Of a stretch of 63,134 nt of DNA, positions 18,124-26,901 are shown in pieces (the first letter of the stretch is position 1; each line of letters begins with the position of its first letter). The DNA is from Fidelibacterota bacterium TCS52 (GTDB lineage: Bacteria > Fidelibacterota > Fidelibacteria > Fidelibacterales > Fidelibacteraceae): the NCBI GenBank assembly GCA_001577215.1, contig LSCC01000029.1, forward strand, positions 1 through 63,134. Reading direction: 5' to 3'. The translations under genes were made by a program, and so were the position numbers. The notes under the pieces were generated by a model that searched no databases, was not told the origin of the DNA, and was given only the letters and a program-made list of their open reading frames with translations.

Positions 18124-18396
18124 ATGACAACATTAACAAAAGCACAAAAAGAAGAAATGGTAAAAGAATACGGAGAAAAAGATGGCGATACTGGTAGCGC
18201 AGAAGTTCAAATTGCGATGTTAACTCAACGTATAAAAGATTTATCAGCGCATTTAAAGAAAAATAAAAAAGATAATCATAATCGTAGGGCTTTATTGATA
18301 TTAATTGGTAAAAGAAAAAGATTATTGAAATATGTGATGAAAAAAGGACAGAACGAATATAACAAATTAATTAAAAAATTAGGTATAAGAAAATAA
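18124..18396 (+). CDS. rpsO: 30S ribosomal protein S15
   Basis: A 90-residue protein matching S15: KEEMVKEYGEKDGDTGSAEV, QIAMLTQRIKDLSAHLKKNK, then DNHNRRALLILIGKRKRLLK and the ending YNKLIKKLGIRK. S15 binds the central domain of 16S rRNA and is an early assembly protein. The ribosome site is AAAGGAG. It lies directly before pnp, the widespread rpsO-pnp arrangement. Confidence 0.98.
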   Translation: MTTLTKAQKEEMVKEYGEKDGDTGSAEVQIAMLTQRIKDLSAHLKKNKKDNHNRRALLILIGKRKRLLKYVMKKGQNEYNKLIKKLGIRK

Positions 18397-18401
18397 AAAA
18401 C

Positions 18402-18429
18402 AGTAAAATTATTAATTAATAATTTTACT
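18402..18429 (+). promoter_or_regulatory. perfect palindrome between rpsO and pnp
   Basis: A perfect 28-base palindrome (half-site AGTAAAATTATTAA) starting 6 bases after the rpsO stop and ending 23 bases before the pnp start codon. In RNA it forms a hairpin of about 12 base pairs. In E. coli a hairpin in this same spacer is cleaved by RNase III and mediates Pnp autocontrol; a similar processing or partial-termination role is inferred here. No U-tract follows, so full termination is unlikely. Confidence 0.6.
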
Positions 18430-18451
18430 TATGCTTTAAGAAGGAGAAATT

Positions 18452-20590
18452 TTGATAAAAAAACAAAAAGAGATTAATGGAAAATTGATTTCACTTGAAA
18501 CTGGGAAAATGGCAAAACAAGCAGATGGCACTATTCTAGCTCAAGCAGGTGAAACAATTGTGATGGCAACTGTAGTAGCAGATAATACAATGAGAGAAGG
18601 AGCCGATTTTGTTCCGTTGTCTGTTGACTATAGAGAAAAATTTTATGCCGGTGGAAAAATTCCCGGCGGATTTATAAAGAGAGAAGGAAGACCTTCAGAA
18701 AGAGAGGTTTTAAGTGCAAGATTAATAGATAGACAGATAAGACCACTTTTACCAAAAAATTGGTATTATGAAACTCAGGTAATGGTAAGTATTTTATCTT
18801 ATGACGGTTCAAATCAACCTGATGTCTTGGGAGCAATTGCTGCTACTACCGCATTATCTATTTCTGATATTCCATTTGATGGTCCTGTATCTACAGTAAG
18901 AATGGGAAGAAAAGATGGCAAATTGATTGTAAATCCAATGTTTGATGAAATCGAAGAAGGTGATGTTGAAATGATAATTGCAGGATCTCGTGATTCCATA
19001 AATATGGTTGAAGGGGAAGCGAAAGAAATTTCAGAAAAAGAATTTACAGAAGTAATGAAAGAAGCTCATAATTCCATAGTTGATACGATCGATCTACAAG
19101 AAGAATTGATTGCTGAAATTAATCCTGAAAAAAGAGAAAAACCTGAGCTCATAGAAGATGATGAATTAAAGAAAGAAGTTCTTGAAATTGCGGAAAGTCA
19201 GATCGATAAATTAATTCAAAATGACAATAAAAATGAAAGAGTTGAATTAACACAAAAAATATTTGATGAATTAGAAGAGAAATATGGTGAAGATTATGAA
19301 GAAAAAAACTCGGAAATAAAAAATATTGTCAATGATAGAGTTAAAGAAAAAGTTAGAACAAGAATATTAAAAGATAAGATCAGAATCGATAGTAGAAAAC
19401 CTAATGAAATAAGGAAAATTACTTCTGAAGTATCAATTTTACCACGTACACATGGTTCTGCACTATTTACTCGTGGTGAAACACAAGCACTTGTAGTTAC
19501 AACTTTAGGATCAACTAAAGATACACAAATGTTAGATAATATTGATGGTTCAGCTGATAAGCAATACATGTTACAATATAATTTTCCACCATTTGCAACC
19601 GGTGAAACAAGAATGAGATTCAGTGTTAGTCGTAGAGAGATCGGACATGGAAATTTAGCTGAAAGAGCATTAAAGTATATGATTCCCAACAAGGATAAAT
19701 TTCCTTATACAATTCGTGTTGTCAGTGATATTTTAGAATCAAATGGTTCTTCATCAATGGCGTCGGTTTGTGGTGGATGTCTATCTTTAATGGATGCTGG
19801 AATAAATATAAAGAAAATGGTGAGCGGAATTGCAATGGGAATGATCACTGATGGTGATGATTTTGTAGTATTATCCGATATTCTTGGCGAGGAAGATCAT
19901 TATGGAGATATGGATTTCAAAGTTACCGGAACTGAAGATGGAATTACAGCGATCCAAATGGATTTAAAAATCAAAGGATTGTCTTTTGAAAGAATGGAAG
20001 CTGCTTTGGAACAAGCTCGTGAAGGCAGAATGCATATTCTTAATAAAATGAAGGAAGCATTGACTGAACCGAGAAAAGAATTGAATAAATATGCTCCAAG
20101 AATTAAATCAATTAAAGTTCCTGTAGATAAAATTGGTGCAATTATTGGTCCATCCGGTAAAATGATCAAGGAAATTGTTAATAAGACCGGTGTTGAAATA
20201 GATATAGATCAAGATGAAAATGAAGGAAACGTAAATATATTTTCTAACGATAGTAAAGCAGCAAAAGAAGCAGAAGATATGATATTAGCAATTATTGAAG
20301 AACCGGAAATAGGTAAAACCTATGAAGGCGAAGTTAAAAATATTTTAGATTTTGGTGCTTTTGTGGAAATCTTACCTGGTGTTGAGGGATTGGTTCATAT
20401 CTCAGAATTAAAATGGGAACGAGTTGAAAAAGTTACGGATGTTTTAAAAATCGGAGATAAAGTTAAAGTAAAATTATTCGACACAAACCCACAAGGGAAA
20501 TTAAAATTAAGTATAAAACGATTAACTGAAAAACCGGAAGGATTTGGAGATAAGAGAAAAAGTTTTAACAGAGATAGAAATCGTAGATAA
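18452..20590 (+). CDS. pnp: polyribonucleotide nucleotidyltransferase (PNPase)
   Basis: Phosphorolytic 3'-5' exoribonuclease of the RNA degradation machinery. Two RNase PH domains are separated by a helical domain: GETIVMATVVADNTMREGAD and GGFIKREGRPSEREVLSARL in the first, ALFTRGETQALVVTTLG and FSVSRREIGHGNLAERAL in the second. A KH domain (IGAIIGPSGKMIKEIVNKTG) and an S1 domain (GAFVEILPGVEGLVHISEL) follow, with a basic tail (KRKSFNRDRNRR). Length 712 is standard. It starts at TTG after AAGGAG and is the last gene of the translation operon, followed by a hairpin. Confidence 0.97.
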   Translation: MIKKQKEINGKLISLETGKMAKQADGTILAQAGETIVMATVVADNTMREGADFVPLSVDYREKFYAGGKIPGGFIKREGRPSEREVLSARLIDRQIRPLLPKNWYYETQVMVSILSYDGSNQPDVLGAIAATTALSISDIPFDGPVSTVRMGRKDGKLIVNPMFDEIEEGDVEMIIAGSRDSINMVEGEAKEISEKEFTEVMKEAHNSIVDTIDLQEELIAEINPEKREKPELIEDDELKKEVLEIAESQIDKLIQNDNKNERVELTQKIFDELEEKYGEDYEEKNSEIKNIVNDRVKEKVRTRILKDKIRIDSRKPNEIRKITSEVSILPRTHGSALFTRGETQALVVTTLGSTKDTQMLDNIDGSADKQYMLQYNFPPFATGETRMRFSVSRREIGHGNLAERALKYMIPNKDKFPYTIRVVSDILESNGSSSMASVCGGCLSLMDAGINIKKMVSGIAMGMITDGDDFVVLSDILGEEDHYGDMDFKVTGTEDGITAIQMDLKIKGLSFERMEAALEQAREGRMHILNKMKEALTEPRKELNKYAPRIKSIKVPVDKIGAIIGPSGKMIKEIVNKTGVEIDIDQDENEGNVNIFSNDSKAAKEAEDMILAIIEEPEIGKTYEGEVKNILDFGAFVEILPGVEGLVHISELKWERVEKVTDVLKIGDKVKVKLFDTNPQGKLKLSIKRLTEKPEGFGDKRKSFNRDRNRR

Positions 20591-20613
20591 ATAAAATAAT
20601 TTTATATTATTAG

Positions 20614-20642
20614 ACTTCCGAAGTTTTGAAATCTTCGGAAGT
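20614..20642 (+). terminator. hairpin terminator behind pnp
   Basis: A perfect 10-base-pair stem (ACTTCCGAAG with CTTCGGAAGT) and a 9-base loop. The following tract TTAGTTTATA is T-rich but interrupted, so termination may be partial. Confidence 0.65.
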
Positions 20643-20727
20643 TTAGTTTATATATTGAAATTAGACAATAAATTTTGTAAAATACTTAACAATGAAAGAA
20701 AAGAAAAAATATTAATTATACAAATAA

Positions 20728-21741
20728 ATGAATTTAAAAAATCTGCTTTATCAAGAGACAGTAGAAACTCAGACTTTTAAGATAATAGTGCCCAAAAAAG
20801 CAAAAATAATGCGTATTGATACATTTATTAAATCGCAGATCAGTGGTATTTCACGCACAAAAGTTCAAGAATTAATTGAACGAAATTTAATAATAAGAAA
20901 TGATGAAAATATAAAAAAAGCTTCAACAAAAATTAAGAAAGATGATATTATAACTGTTAAAATACCACGATTGAAAAGATTGCGAGTTGAACCAGAAAAT
21001 ATTCCATTAGAATTTATTTATGAAGATGATGATCTAATTGTAATAAACAAACCTCCAGGTTTAGTCGTTCATCCCGGAATAGGAAATCGTACGGGAACTT
21101 TGGTAAATGCACTGGCTCATCATTGTATAACTTTATCTAATGTAGGAGGAGAATATCGCCCGGGAATCGTTCATCGATTAGATAAAAATACTTCTGGAAT
21201 TATTATTGCTGTAAAGAATAATATTGCTCACAATTTGATGGCGAAAAAATTTGAGAAAAGAGAAATAAAGAAATATTATCTTGCTTTGGTTTGGGGAAAA
21301 TTAAAAGAGAAATCCGGTAAAATAATTAATAAAATTGGAAGAAGTAAATCCAATAGGCAAAAATTTTCAGTTGTCTTTAATAGGGCAAATAAAGGCAAAT
21401 ATGCAGAGACACATTATGAAGTATTAGAAGAATATGATTTTATGAGTTTAGTAAAAATACGGATTATTACAGGTAGAACTCATCAAATTCGTGTTCATTT
21501 TTCAGATATAAATCATCCGGTTCTCGGCGATACAGATTATGGCGGTAGAATCAAACGCTTAAAAACACTTAACGAGAGACATAGAAAAATTGCCAATAAA
21601 GTAATGGATAATATTAAAAGACAGGCATTACATAGTTATCAGATGGAATTTATTCATCCGACAACTGACAAAGTTATGAAATTAATTGCTCCGATTCCCG
21701 ATGATATTAAAAATGTTATTTCGATTATAAAAAAAGAATAA
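20728..21741 (+). CDS. RluA-family 23S rRNA pseudouridine synthase (RluD-like)
   Basis: A 337-residue protein with an N-terminal S4 RNA-binding domain (MRIDTFIKSQISGISRTKVQ, residues about 28-90) and an RluA-type catalytic domain. The catalytic Asp is in the motif PGIVHRLDKNTSGIIIAVKN; other family segments are VINKPPGLVVHPGIGNRTGT and RIITGRTHQIRVHFSDINHP. The architecture fits RluD (pseudouridines in helix 69 of 23S rRNA), but RluC and others share it, so the exact target is not fixed. The first 27 residues before the S4 domain are unusual, though no better start is visible. It opens a new transcription unit after the pnp hairpin. Confidence 0.88.
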   Translation: MNLKNLLYQETVETQTFKIIVPKKAKIMRIDTFIKSQISGISRTKVQELIERNLIIRNDENIKKASTKIKKDDIITVKIPRLKRLRVEPENIPLEFIYEDDDLIVINKPPGLVVHPGIGNRTGTLVNALAHHCITLSNVGGEYRPGIVHRLDKNTSGIIIAVKNNIAHNLMAKKFEKREIKKYYLALVWGKLKEKSGKIINKIGRSKSNRQKFSVVFNRANKGKYAETHYEVLEEYDFMSLVKIRIITGRTHQIRVHFSDINHPVLGDTDYGGRIKRLKTLNERHRKIANKVMDNIKRQALHSYQMEFIHPTTDKVMKLIAPIPDDIKNVISIIKKE

Positions 21742-21830
21742 ATTTAGTTGAATTTGGATTTAAAAAATTATAATTTAAAATATGATTATAAAATTTATTA
21801 AATGATTCAGAGGATTTATAGAATATTCAA

Positions 21831-22739
21831 ATGAATTTTAATAAAGTAAAAGAGAAATTTATAAAATATCTAAAAAATGTGAGGAAATACTCACCTTATA
21901 CTCAAAATTCTTATGATGAAGATTTAAATCAATTCTATTTATTTTGTACAGAATATTTCTCAAAAGCGAAAATTTCAATTAAAGATATTGATAAGTTGGC
22001 AGTTAGACATTTTTTGGGAATGTTATCTGAAAAAAAATATACAGCGAGATCAATTGCGAGGAAATTAGCCACTTTAAAATCATTTTTTAAATTTGTCATA
22101 AAAAATGAATGGATAAAAATTAATCCTTGTTATTCAATAAGGTCACCAAAAATATCAAAATCGTTACCAACCGGATTGAGTGAAGAGCAAACAAAGGAAA
22201 TTTTTGAGATAAATAAGGCGGATAATTTTATCCATAGCCGAGATCTTGCAATTATTGAAGTGTTTTATAGTTCGGGAATTCGACTTAGTGAATTAGTTAA
22301 TTTGAATATTAATGATTTAAATTTCCATAATGGATTGATTACTGTTATTGGCAAGGGAAACAAGGAAAGAGTATTGCCACTAGGCAAACATGCAATAGAA
22401 GCAATTGAAAAATATTTCATGTTTAGAAAGGAAAAATACGGAAAATTCACAAATGGAAGTCCACTATTTATTTCATCACGAAATAGGAGAATTACAAATC
22501 GCTCGGTTCAATATAGAATAGAGAAATATTTAAAGATCGTGTCAAAGGGAAGCAAAAAAAATAGTCCACATGTGTTGCGCCACTCATTTGCTACACAATT
22601 ATTGGATAATGGCGCAGATTTAGAATCGGTGAGAGCTTTACTTGGTCATTCAAGTTTATCATCAACCCAAATTTATACTCATATTAAAATGAAACATTTA
22701 TTAAAATCCTACAAACAAGCTCATCCACGAGCAGATTAA
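21831..22739 (+). CDS. tyrosine recombinase XerC/XerD
   Basis: A 302-residue site-specific recombinase of the type that resolves chromosome dimers. The N-terminal SAM-like core-binding domain (YLKNVRKYSPYTQNSYDEDL, ARSIARKLATLKSFFKF) is followed by the catalytic domain with Arg151 in SGIRLSELVNL, a lysine hairpin in IGKGNKERVLPLG, HVLRHSFATQLL (from 247), GHSSLSSTQIYTH and the nucleophile Tyr282. All catalytic residues are present. Size and core-chromosome context favour a housekeeping XerC or XerD over a mobile-element integrase. Which of the two cannot be told from sequence alone. Confidence 0.92.
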   Translation: MNFNKVKEKFIKYLKNVRKYSPYTQNSYDEDLNQFYLFCTEYFSKAKISIKDIDKLAVRHFLGMLSEKKYTARSIARKLATLKSFFKFVIKNEWIKINPCYSIRSPKISKSLPTGLSEEQTKEIFEINKADNFIHSRDLAIIEVFYSSGIRLSELVNLNINDLNFHNGLITVIGKGNKERVLPLGKHAIEAIEKYFMFRKEKYGKFTNGSPLFISSRNRRITNRSVQYRIEKYLKIVSKGSKKNSPHVLRHSFATQLLDNGADLESVRALLGHSSLSSTQIYTHIKMKHLLKSYKQAHPRAD

Positions 22740-22836
22740 TAAATTAAATAGAGATTAATAGAATAATAATTGTTATATTATAGCAGTTAAGGAATTGCAA
22801 AAGTAATGAAAATCAATAAAAAACATGGAGGAGAAG

Positions 22837-23124
22837 ATGAGAGTTGAAATAACCGCAAGACATATCGATTTATCCCAGAATTTAAAAGAATATATTGAAA
22901 GTGAGTTGGAACGATTGTCAAAAATTTATGATAGGATTATAGATGTTCAAGTAATTTTTGAGACTGAAGCACATTCTCAATATGGTGTTGAAATAATTAT
23001 TAATGTCCCAAAGAAACAATTGGTTATTAAACAAAAAGCAGACAATGAAACGAAAGCAATAGATGAAGCAATAGAGAAAATGGTAAGACAATTAAAAAAA
23101 TATAAAGAAAAATTAAGACAATAA
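22837..23124 (+). CDS. hpf: ribosome hibernation promoting factor, short form (HPF/RaiA)
   Basis: A 95-residue protein that binds the 30S subunit and silences ribosomes in stationary phase. It has the family beginning RVEITARHIDLSQNLKEYIE, then LERLSKIYDRIIDVQVIFE and the C-terminal helix KADNETKAIDEAIEKMVRQL. I chose the ATG at 22837, preceded by GGAGGAG, over the one at 22825 that lies before this ribosome site. It lacks the C-terminal dimerisation domain of long HPF. It starts the tight run hpf-hprK-nucleotidyltransferase-metK. Confidence 0.92.
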   Translation: MRVEITARHIDLSQNLKEYIESELERLSKIYDRIIDVQVIFETEAHSQYGVEIIINVPKKQLVIKQKADNETKAIDEAIEKMVRQLKKYKEKLRQ

Positions 23125-23127
23125 ATT

Positions 23128-24111
23128 ATGAGTAAAAAATTAGATATTCAAAAATTTTATGATAATATGAAAAATAGGACTAATTTAAAATACATAAATA
23201 GTCCTTTAGGAGCGAATACCGTTATCTCATCTCCAAAATTGAATATTCCCGGATTGGAGTTGACAGGATATTGGGAGAATTTTTCAACTGATAATATACA
23301 GATGATAAGTGAAAAGGAATTAAAATATTTAGTTTCTATTTCTCCAATGGCGATACAGTCAGTTTTTGAGAGAATGTTTTCTTTTCATATCCCATGTATA
23401 GTTTTTATTGAAGTAAATGAAATTCCCCCAATAATAATAGAAATTGCTAATAAGTATAAAGTTCCTGTAATGAAAACTCAAATGAAGATGATGCGTTTTA
23501 TGAAATTGGTCGGTTCTTACTTATATAAGGAATTAGCTCCTCGAACTATATTTCATGGAGGGCTTATTGATGTTTACGGTGCCGGAATATTGCTTACAGG
23601 TAAAAGTGGTATTGGTAAAAGTGAAATCGCTCTTGATCTTGTTGAACGCGGGCATAGATTAGTTGCCGATGATGTTGTCAATATAGAAAAAACAGATGAC
23701 AGGATAATAATGGGTTATGGAGAAGAACTGTTACAGAATACGCTTGAAATCAGAGGACTTGGCATAGTAAATGTAAGAAAAGCATTTGGGATCAGGGCAG
23801 TCAGAGCAAGAAAAAGAATTGAACAACATGTTGAATTATATCGTTGGGATGTAAATAAAGAATATGAAAGATTTGGACTACAGGATGAATATAGTGATAT
23901 TTTAGGTATCAAAGTTCCTTTCATAAAGCTGCCGATCTATCCCGGAAAAAATATTACAGTAATTATAGAAGCGATTGCATTGAGATATTTGCAAAAGTTA
24001 TATGGAGAAAACCCTTCTAAAGAATTACAGGAAAAATTAAAAAATAAAATGAAACCAAAGAAAAATGTTTCAACAATGAATGATGAACGATTTAAAGGTG
24101 ATTATGAATAA
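23128..24111 (+). CDS. hprK: HPr kinase/phosphorylase
   Basis: Phosphorylates and dephosphorylates a serine of HPr, linking carbon status to regulation. The N-terminal domain (1-130) precedes the catalytic domain with Walker A GKSGIGKSE (158-166), the HprK capping motif GHRLVADDVV and the signature LEIRGLGIVNVRKAFG (from about 206). All signature residues are intact and length 327 is normal. It begins 3 bases after hpf. No ptsH, ptsI or other PTS gene is in the window. In many non-Firmicutes HprK works with an incomplete PTS that serves regulation only; that is plausible here but not shown. Confidence 0.95.
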   Translation: MSKKLDIQKFYDNMKNRTNLKYINSPLGANTVISSPKLNIPGLELTGYWENFSTDNIQMISEKELKYLVSISPMAIQSVFERMFSFHIPCIVFIEVNEIPPIIIEIANKYKVPVMKTQMKMMRFMKLVGSYLYKELAPRTIFHGGLIDVYGAGILLTGKSGIGKSEIALDLVERGHRLVADDVVNIEKTDDRIIMGYGEELLQNTLEIRGLGIVNVRKAFGIRAVRARKRIEQHVELYRWDVNKEYERFGLQDEYSDILGIKVPFIKLPIYPGKNITVIIEAIALRYLQKLYGENPSKELQEKLKNKMKPKKNVSTMNDERFKGDYE

Positions 24112-24138
24112 ATATTCTGGAAATAATAGGAGAAAAAT

Positions 24139-25125
24139 ATGAAGGCAATAATTCCTGCTGCTGGTGTCGGAACAAGATTAAGACCGCATACATTTACAAA
24201 TCCTAAAGTCATGTTGAATGTTGCCGGAAAACCGATCATTAGTCATATTGTTGACAGATTGATTGAAGCTGGAATAACAGAATTGTCAATTATTGTCGGA
24301 TATATGAGTCAAATAGTTGAAGATTATTTTAAAGAAAATTATTCAATCCAATGTGAATTTCCAGTACAAAAGGAAATGAAAGGTTTGGGTCATGCAATAT
24401 TACAAGGATTAGATGATAGTAATGAACCTGCATTAATTATTTTGGGTGATACAGTAATTGAAACGGATTTTAGGAAATTTGTTTTAAAAGATGAAAATAT
24501 TTTAGCTGTAGTAAAAGTTAACAACCCTAAAAGATTTGGGATTGTAGAGACAGATTCAGAAGATAATATCACAAAAATGGTTGAAAAACCTGATGATCCA
24601 CAAAGCGATCTTGCTATTGCAGGCATTTATTTAGTTCGTAGCCAAAAAGTTTTAAAATTAGCTATAGAAAAATTAATAAGTGATAATATTAAAACTCGGG
24701 GAGAATATCAAATTACTGATGCTCTTCAAATAATGATAAATAACGGTGAAAAAATTCAAGCTTTAAAGATAGATGATTGGTATGATTGTGGTACAAAAGA
24801 AACATTGTTATCAACAAATAAACACTTGTTATCTAAAATTAGTAAGACAGAGAAAAAATTTCCAAATTCAATTATAAAAGATAATGTTTTTATTGGTGAA
24901 AATGTAAAAATTAAAGATTCTATAATTGGGCCAAATGTGTCATTAGGAAGTGGAACTAAAATTGATAAGAGTATTATTTCAAACACGATCATTAATAAAA
25001 ATACAACAATATCTAACAAATTGATAGCTGATTCAATTATTGGAGAATCGGTAATAGTTAAAGGAGAATTATCTTCATTAAATATTGGAAAAGATTCGAT
25101 AATTTCAAATCAAACAAGATATTAA
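24139..25125 (+). CDS. sugar-phosphate nucleotidyltransferase
   Basis: A 328-residue enzyme that would activate a sugar-1-phosphate with an NTP. The catalytic domain begins MKAIIPAAGVGTRLRPHTF and contains NPKVMLNVAGKPIISHIVD, LIILGDTVIETDF and the C-terminal signature DDWYDCGTKETLLST. From about residue 245 hexapeptide repeats (IIKDNVFIGENVKIKDSIIG) build a left-handed beta-helix. This pattern is shared by glucose-1-phosphate thymidylyltransferases and mannose-1-phosphate guanylyltransferases; the sugar cannot be told. It lies between hprK and metK, 27 and 15 bases from them. Confidence 0.87.
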   Translation: MKAIIPAAGVGTRLRPHTFTNPKVMLNVAGKPIISHIVDRLIEAGITELSIIVGYMSQIVEDYFKENYSIQCEFPVQKEMKGLGHAILQGLDDSNEPALIILGDTVIETDFRKFVLKDENILAVVKVNNPKRFGIVETDSEDNITKMVEKPDDPQSDLAIAGIYLVRSQKVLKLAIEKLISDNIKTRGEYQITDALQIMINNGEKIQALKIDDWYDCGTKETLLSTNKHLLSKISKTEKKFPNSIIKDNVFIGENVKIKDSIIGPNVSLGSGTKIDKSIISNTIINKNTTISNKLIADSIIGESVIVKGELSSLNIGKDSIISNQTRY

Positions 25126-25140
25126 TAAAGGAATTAAAAA

Positions 25141-26292
25141 ATGAGTAAATATTATTTTACTTCGGAATCGGTTACAGAAGGGCATCCTGATAAGGTGTGT
25201 GATAAAATTTCAGATGCAGTTTTAGATGAGATATTAAAAGAAGATCCAAGTGGACGAGTAGCTTGTGAAACATTAGCAACTACAGGAATGATAATGGTAG
25301 TAGGTGAAATTACTACAAAATGTTATGTTCCGATAAATGATATTGTTCGTAAGACATTAGATGAAATTGGTTATAATAATGGGGATGCAGGTTTAGATAG
25401 CGCAAATTGTTCAGTAGTTGTTTCTATTGATGCTCAATCACCTAATATTAAACAGGGAGTAGATGAAAAGAAAGATCATGAACAAGGAGCCGGTGATCAA
25501 GGACTGATGTTTGGATTTGCTTGTGATGAGACAAAAGAATTAATGCCGTTACCAATTATACTTGCTCATAAACTGTCATATAGATTAACAGAAATAAGAA
25601 AAAAGAAAATAGTTGAATGGGCATTACCGGATGGAAAATCAGAGGTTACTGTAGAATATGAAAATGGTATTCCCAAAAGAGTTAGTTCTGTAGTTATAGC
25701 AATTCATCATAAAAGAAATATTTCATTAGAAGATTTACGAAAAGATGTTAAGAAACATGTAATCGAACCCATTTTAGGTAATTGGATTGATAAAGATACA
25801 AAATTATACATTAATGGTACGGGCAGGTTTGTTATCGGTGGCCCATTAGCAGATTCCGGTTTAACCGGAAGAAAAATTATCGTTGATACTTATGGAGGAT
25901 ATTCTCGTCACGGTGGTGGAGCATTTTCAGGTAAAGATCCATCAAAAGTTGACAGATCGGCAGCATACATGGCTAGATATATTGCGAAAAATATTGTAGC
26001 AAGCGGAATTGCAAAAAAATGTGAAGTTGAGGTTGCATATTCTATTGGTAAAGCAGAACCTGTATCACTATTTGTAGAAACTTTTGGTACCAGTAAAATT
26101 GATAATTATAAATTATCTGAAATAATTAAAAAAGAATTTCCTTTAAAACCAAGTGAAATAATAAAGCATCTCGATTTAAAAAAACCTATATATATAAAAA
26201 CTGCTGCATATGGACATTTTGGAAGAATTGATGAAAATTTTTCCTGGGAAAAGATAGATAAAGCAGATGATTTGAAAAAATATTTGAAATAA
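25141..26292 (+). CDS. metK: S-adenosylmethionine synthetase
   Basis: Makes S-adenosylmethionine from ATP and methionine. Family motifs are intact: SVTEGHPDKVCDKISDAVLD near the N-terminus, GAGDQGLMFGFACDET (methionine and ATP binding), GPLADSGLTGRKIIVDTYGG and GGGAFSGKDPSKVDRSAAYM (the P-loop-like glycine segment). Length 383 is typical. No SAM riboswitch-like leader is present; only 15 bases separate it from the preceding gene, so control must lie upstream in the operon. Confidence 0.97.
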   Translation: MSKYYFTSESVTEGHPDKVCDKISDAVLDEILKEDPSGRVACETLATTGMIMVVGEITTKCYVPINDIVRKTLDEIGYNNGDAGLDSANCSVVVSIDAQSPNIKQGVDEKKDHEQGAGDQGLMFGFACDETKELMPLPIILAHKLSYRLTEIRKKKIVEWALPDGKSEVTVEYENGIPKRVSSVVIAIHHKRNISLEDLRKDVKKHVIEPILGNWIDKDTKLYINGTGRFVIGGPLADSGLTGRKIIVDTYGGYSRHGGGAFSGKDPSKVDRSAAYMARYIAKNIVASGIAKKCEVEVAYSIGKAEPVSLFVETFGTSKIDNYKLSEIIKKEFPLKPSEIIKHLDLKKPIYIKTAAYGHFGRIDENFSWEKIDKADDLKKYLK

Positions 26293-26306
26293 TATTGTAA
26301 ACTTTA

Positions 26307-26891
26307 ATGAATTATATTTCCAAAATATTTTTGTTTTTGATATTGACCTTGATGCTTTCATGTGATTCATTACTTAGAGATAGTGAAAAACCTATTGATC
26401 CATCTGATACTCATTGGGAAATGCCAACAGAATCAAATGTTGTTTTTGAAAATATGATAAATGCTTTTCAATATAGAGAATATGAAAGCTATATCAAATG
26501 TTACTCTGATTCAACAACGAATAATGGTAAAAAATTCATTTTTATTCCAACTGTAACGGTAGATTATCCGGAGAAATTTGAAAATTGGGGGAGATCTGAA
26601 GAACTTGTTTATTTTCAAAATATGTTGTCATCTTGTTCGATCGATTCTACTTTAGAATTTAATATTTTAGAAGAAGAGGAAATAAATAATGTTGGTGATT
26701 CAATTCAATATCAGATTAATTATGAAATAAAAGTGCATCATAATCTCGATAATTTAAATAATAAATTTGTTGGGTCTGCAAATATATGGCTAATGAAAAA
26801 TCCTCAGAATTATTGGATTATTTATTATTTTGAAGATATCTCTACTTCTGATGAATTACCAAATTGGACTGATCTAAAAGAGTATTATTAA
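26307..26891 (+). CDS. lipoprotein with NTF2-like domain (first of a related pair)
   Basis: A 194-residue lipoprotein: the signal peptide ends LTLMLSC, giving the lipid-bearing Cys19. The mature part starts with a linker and then MPTESNVVFENMINAFQYRE, which matches the beginning of the next gene's product (TPTDVLENFRYAYIYRD). The rest alternates helices and strands (SIQYQINYEIKVHH, FVGSANIWLMKN, YWIIYYFEDIS), the usual layout of an NTF2-like (SnoaL-like) cone fold. I recognise no catalytic residues or named family. The start is 14 bases after metK, without a clear ribosome site. Confidence 0.7.
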   Translation: MNYISKIFLFLILTLMLSCDSLLRDSEKPIDPSDTHWEMPTESNVVFENMINAFQYREYESYIKCYSDSTTNNGKKFIFIPTVTVDYPEKFENWGRSEELVYFQNMLSSCSIDSTLEFNILEEEEINNVGDSIQYQINYEIKVHHNLDNLNNKFVGSANIWLMKNPQNYWIIYYFEDISTSDELPNWTDLKEYY

Positions 26892-26901
26892 ATATTTTGT
26901 T

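Noticed and set aside
21831..22739. Tyrosine recombinase as a sign of an integrated mobile element
   Set aside because: Size, full XerC/D layout and housekeeping neighbours point to chromosome-dimer resolution; no attachment-site repeats or phage genes are near, and neither tRNA in the window adjoins it.
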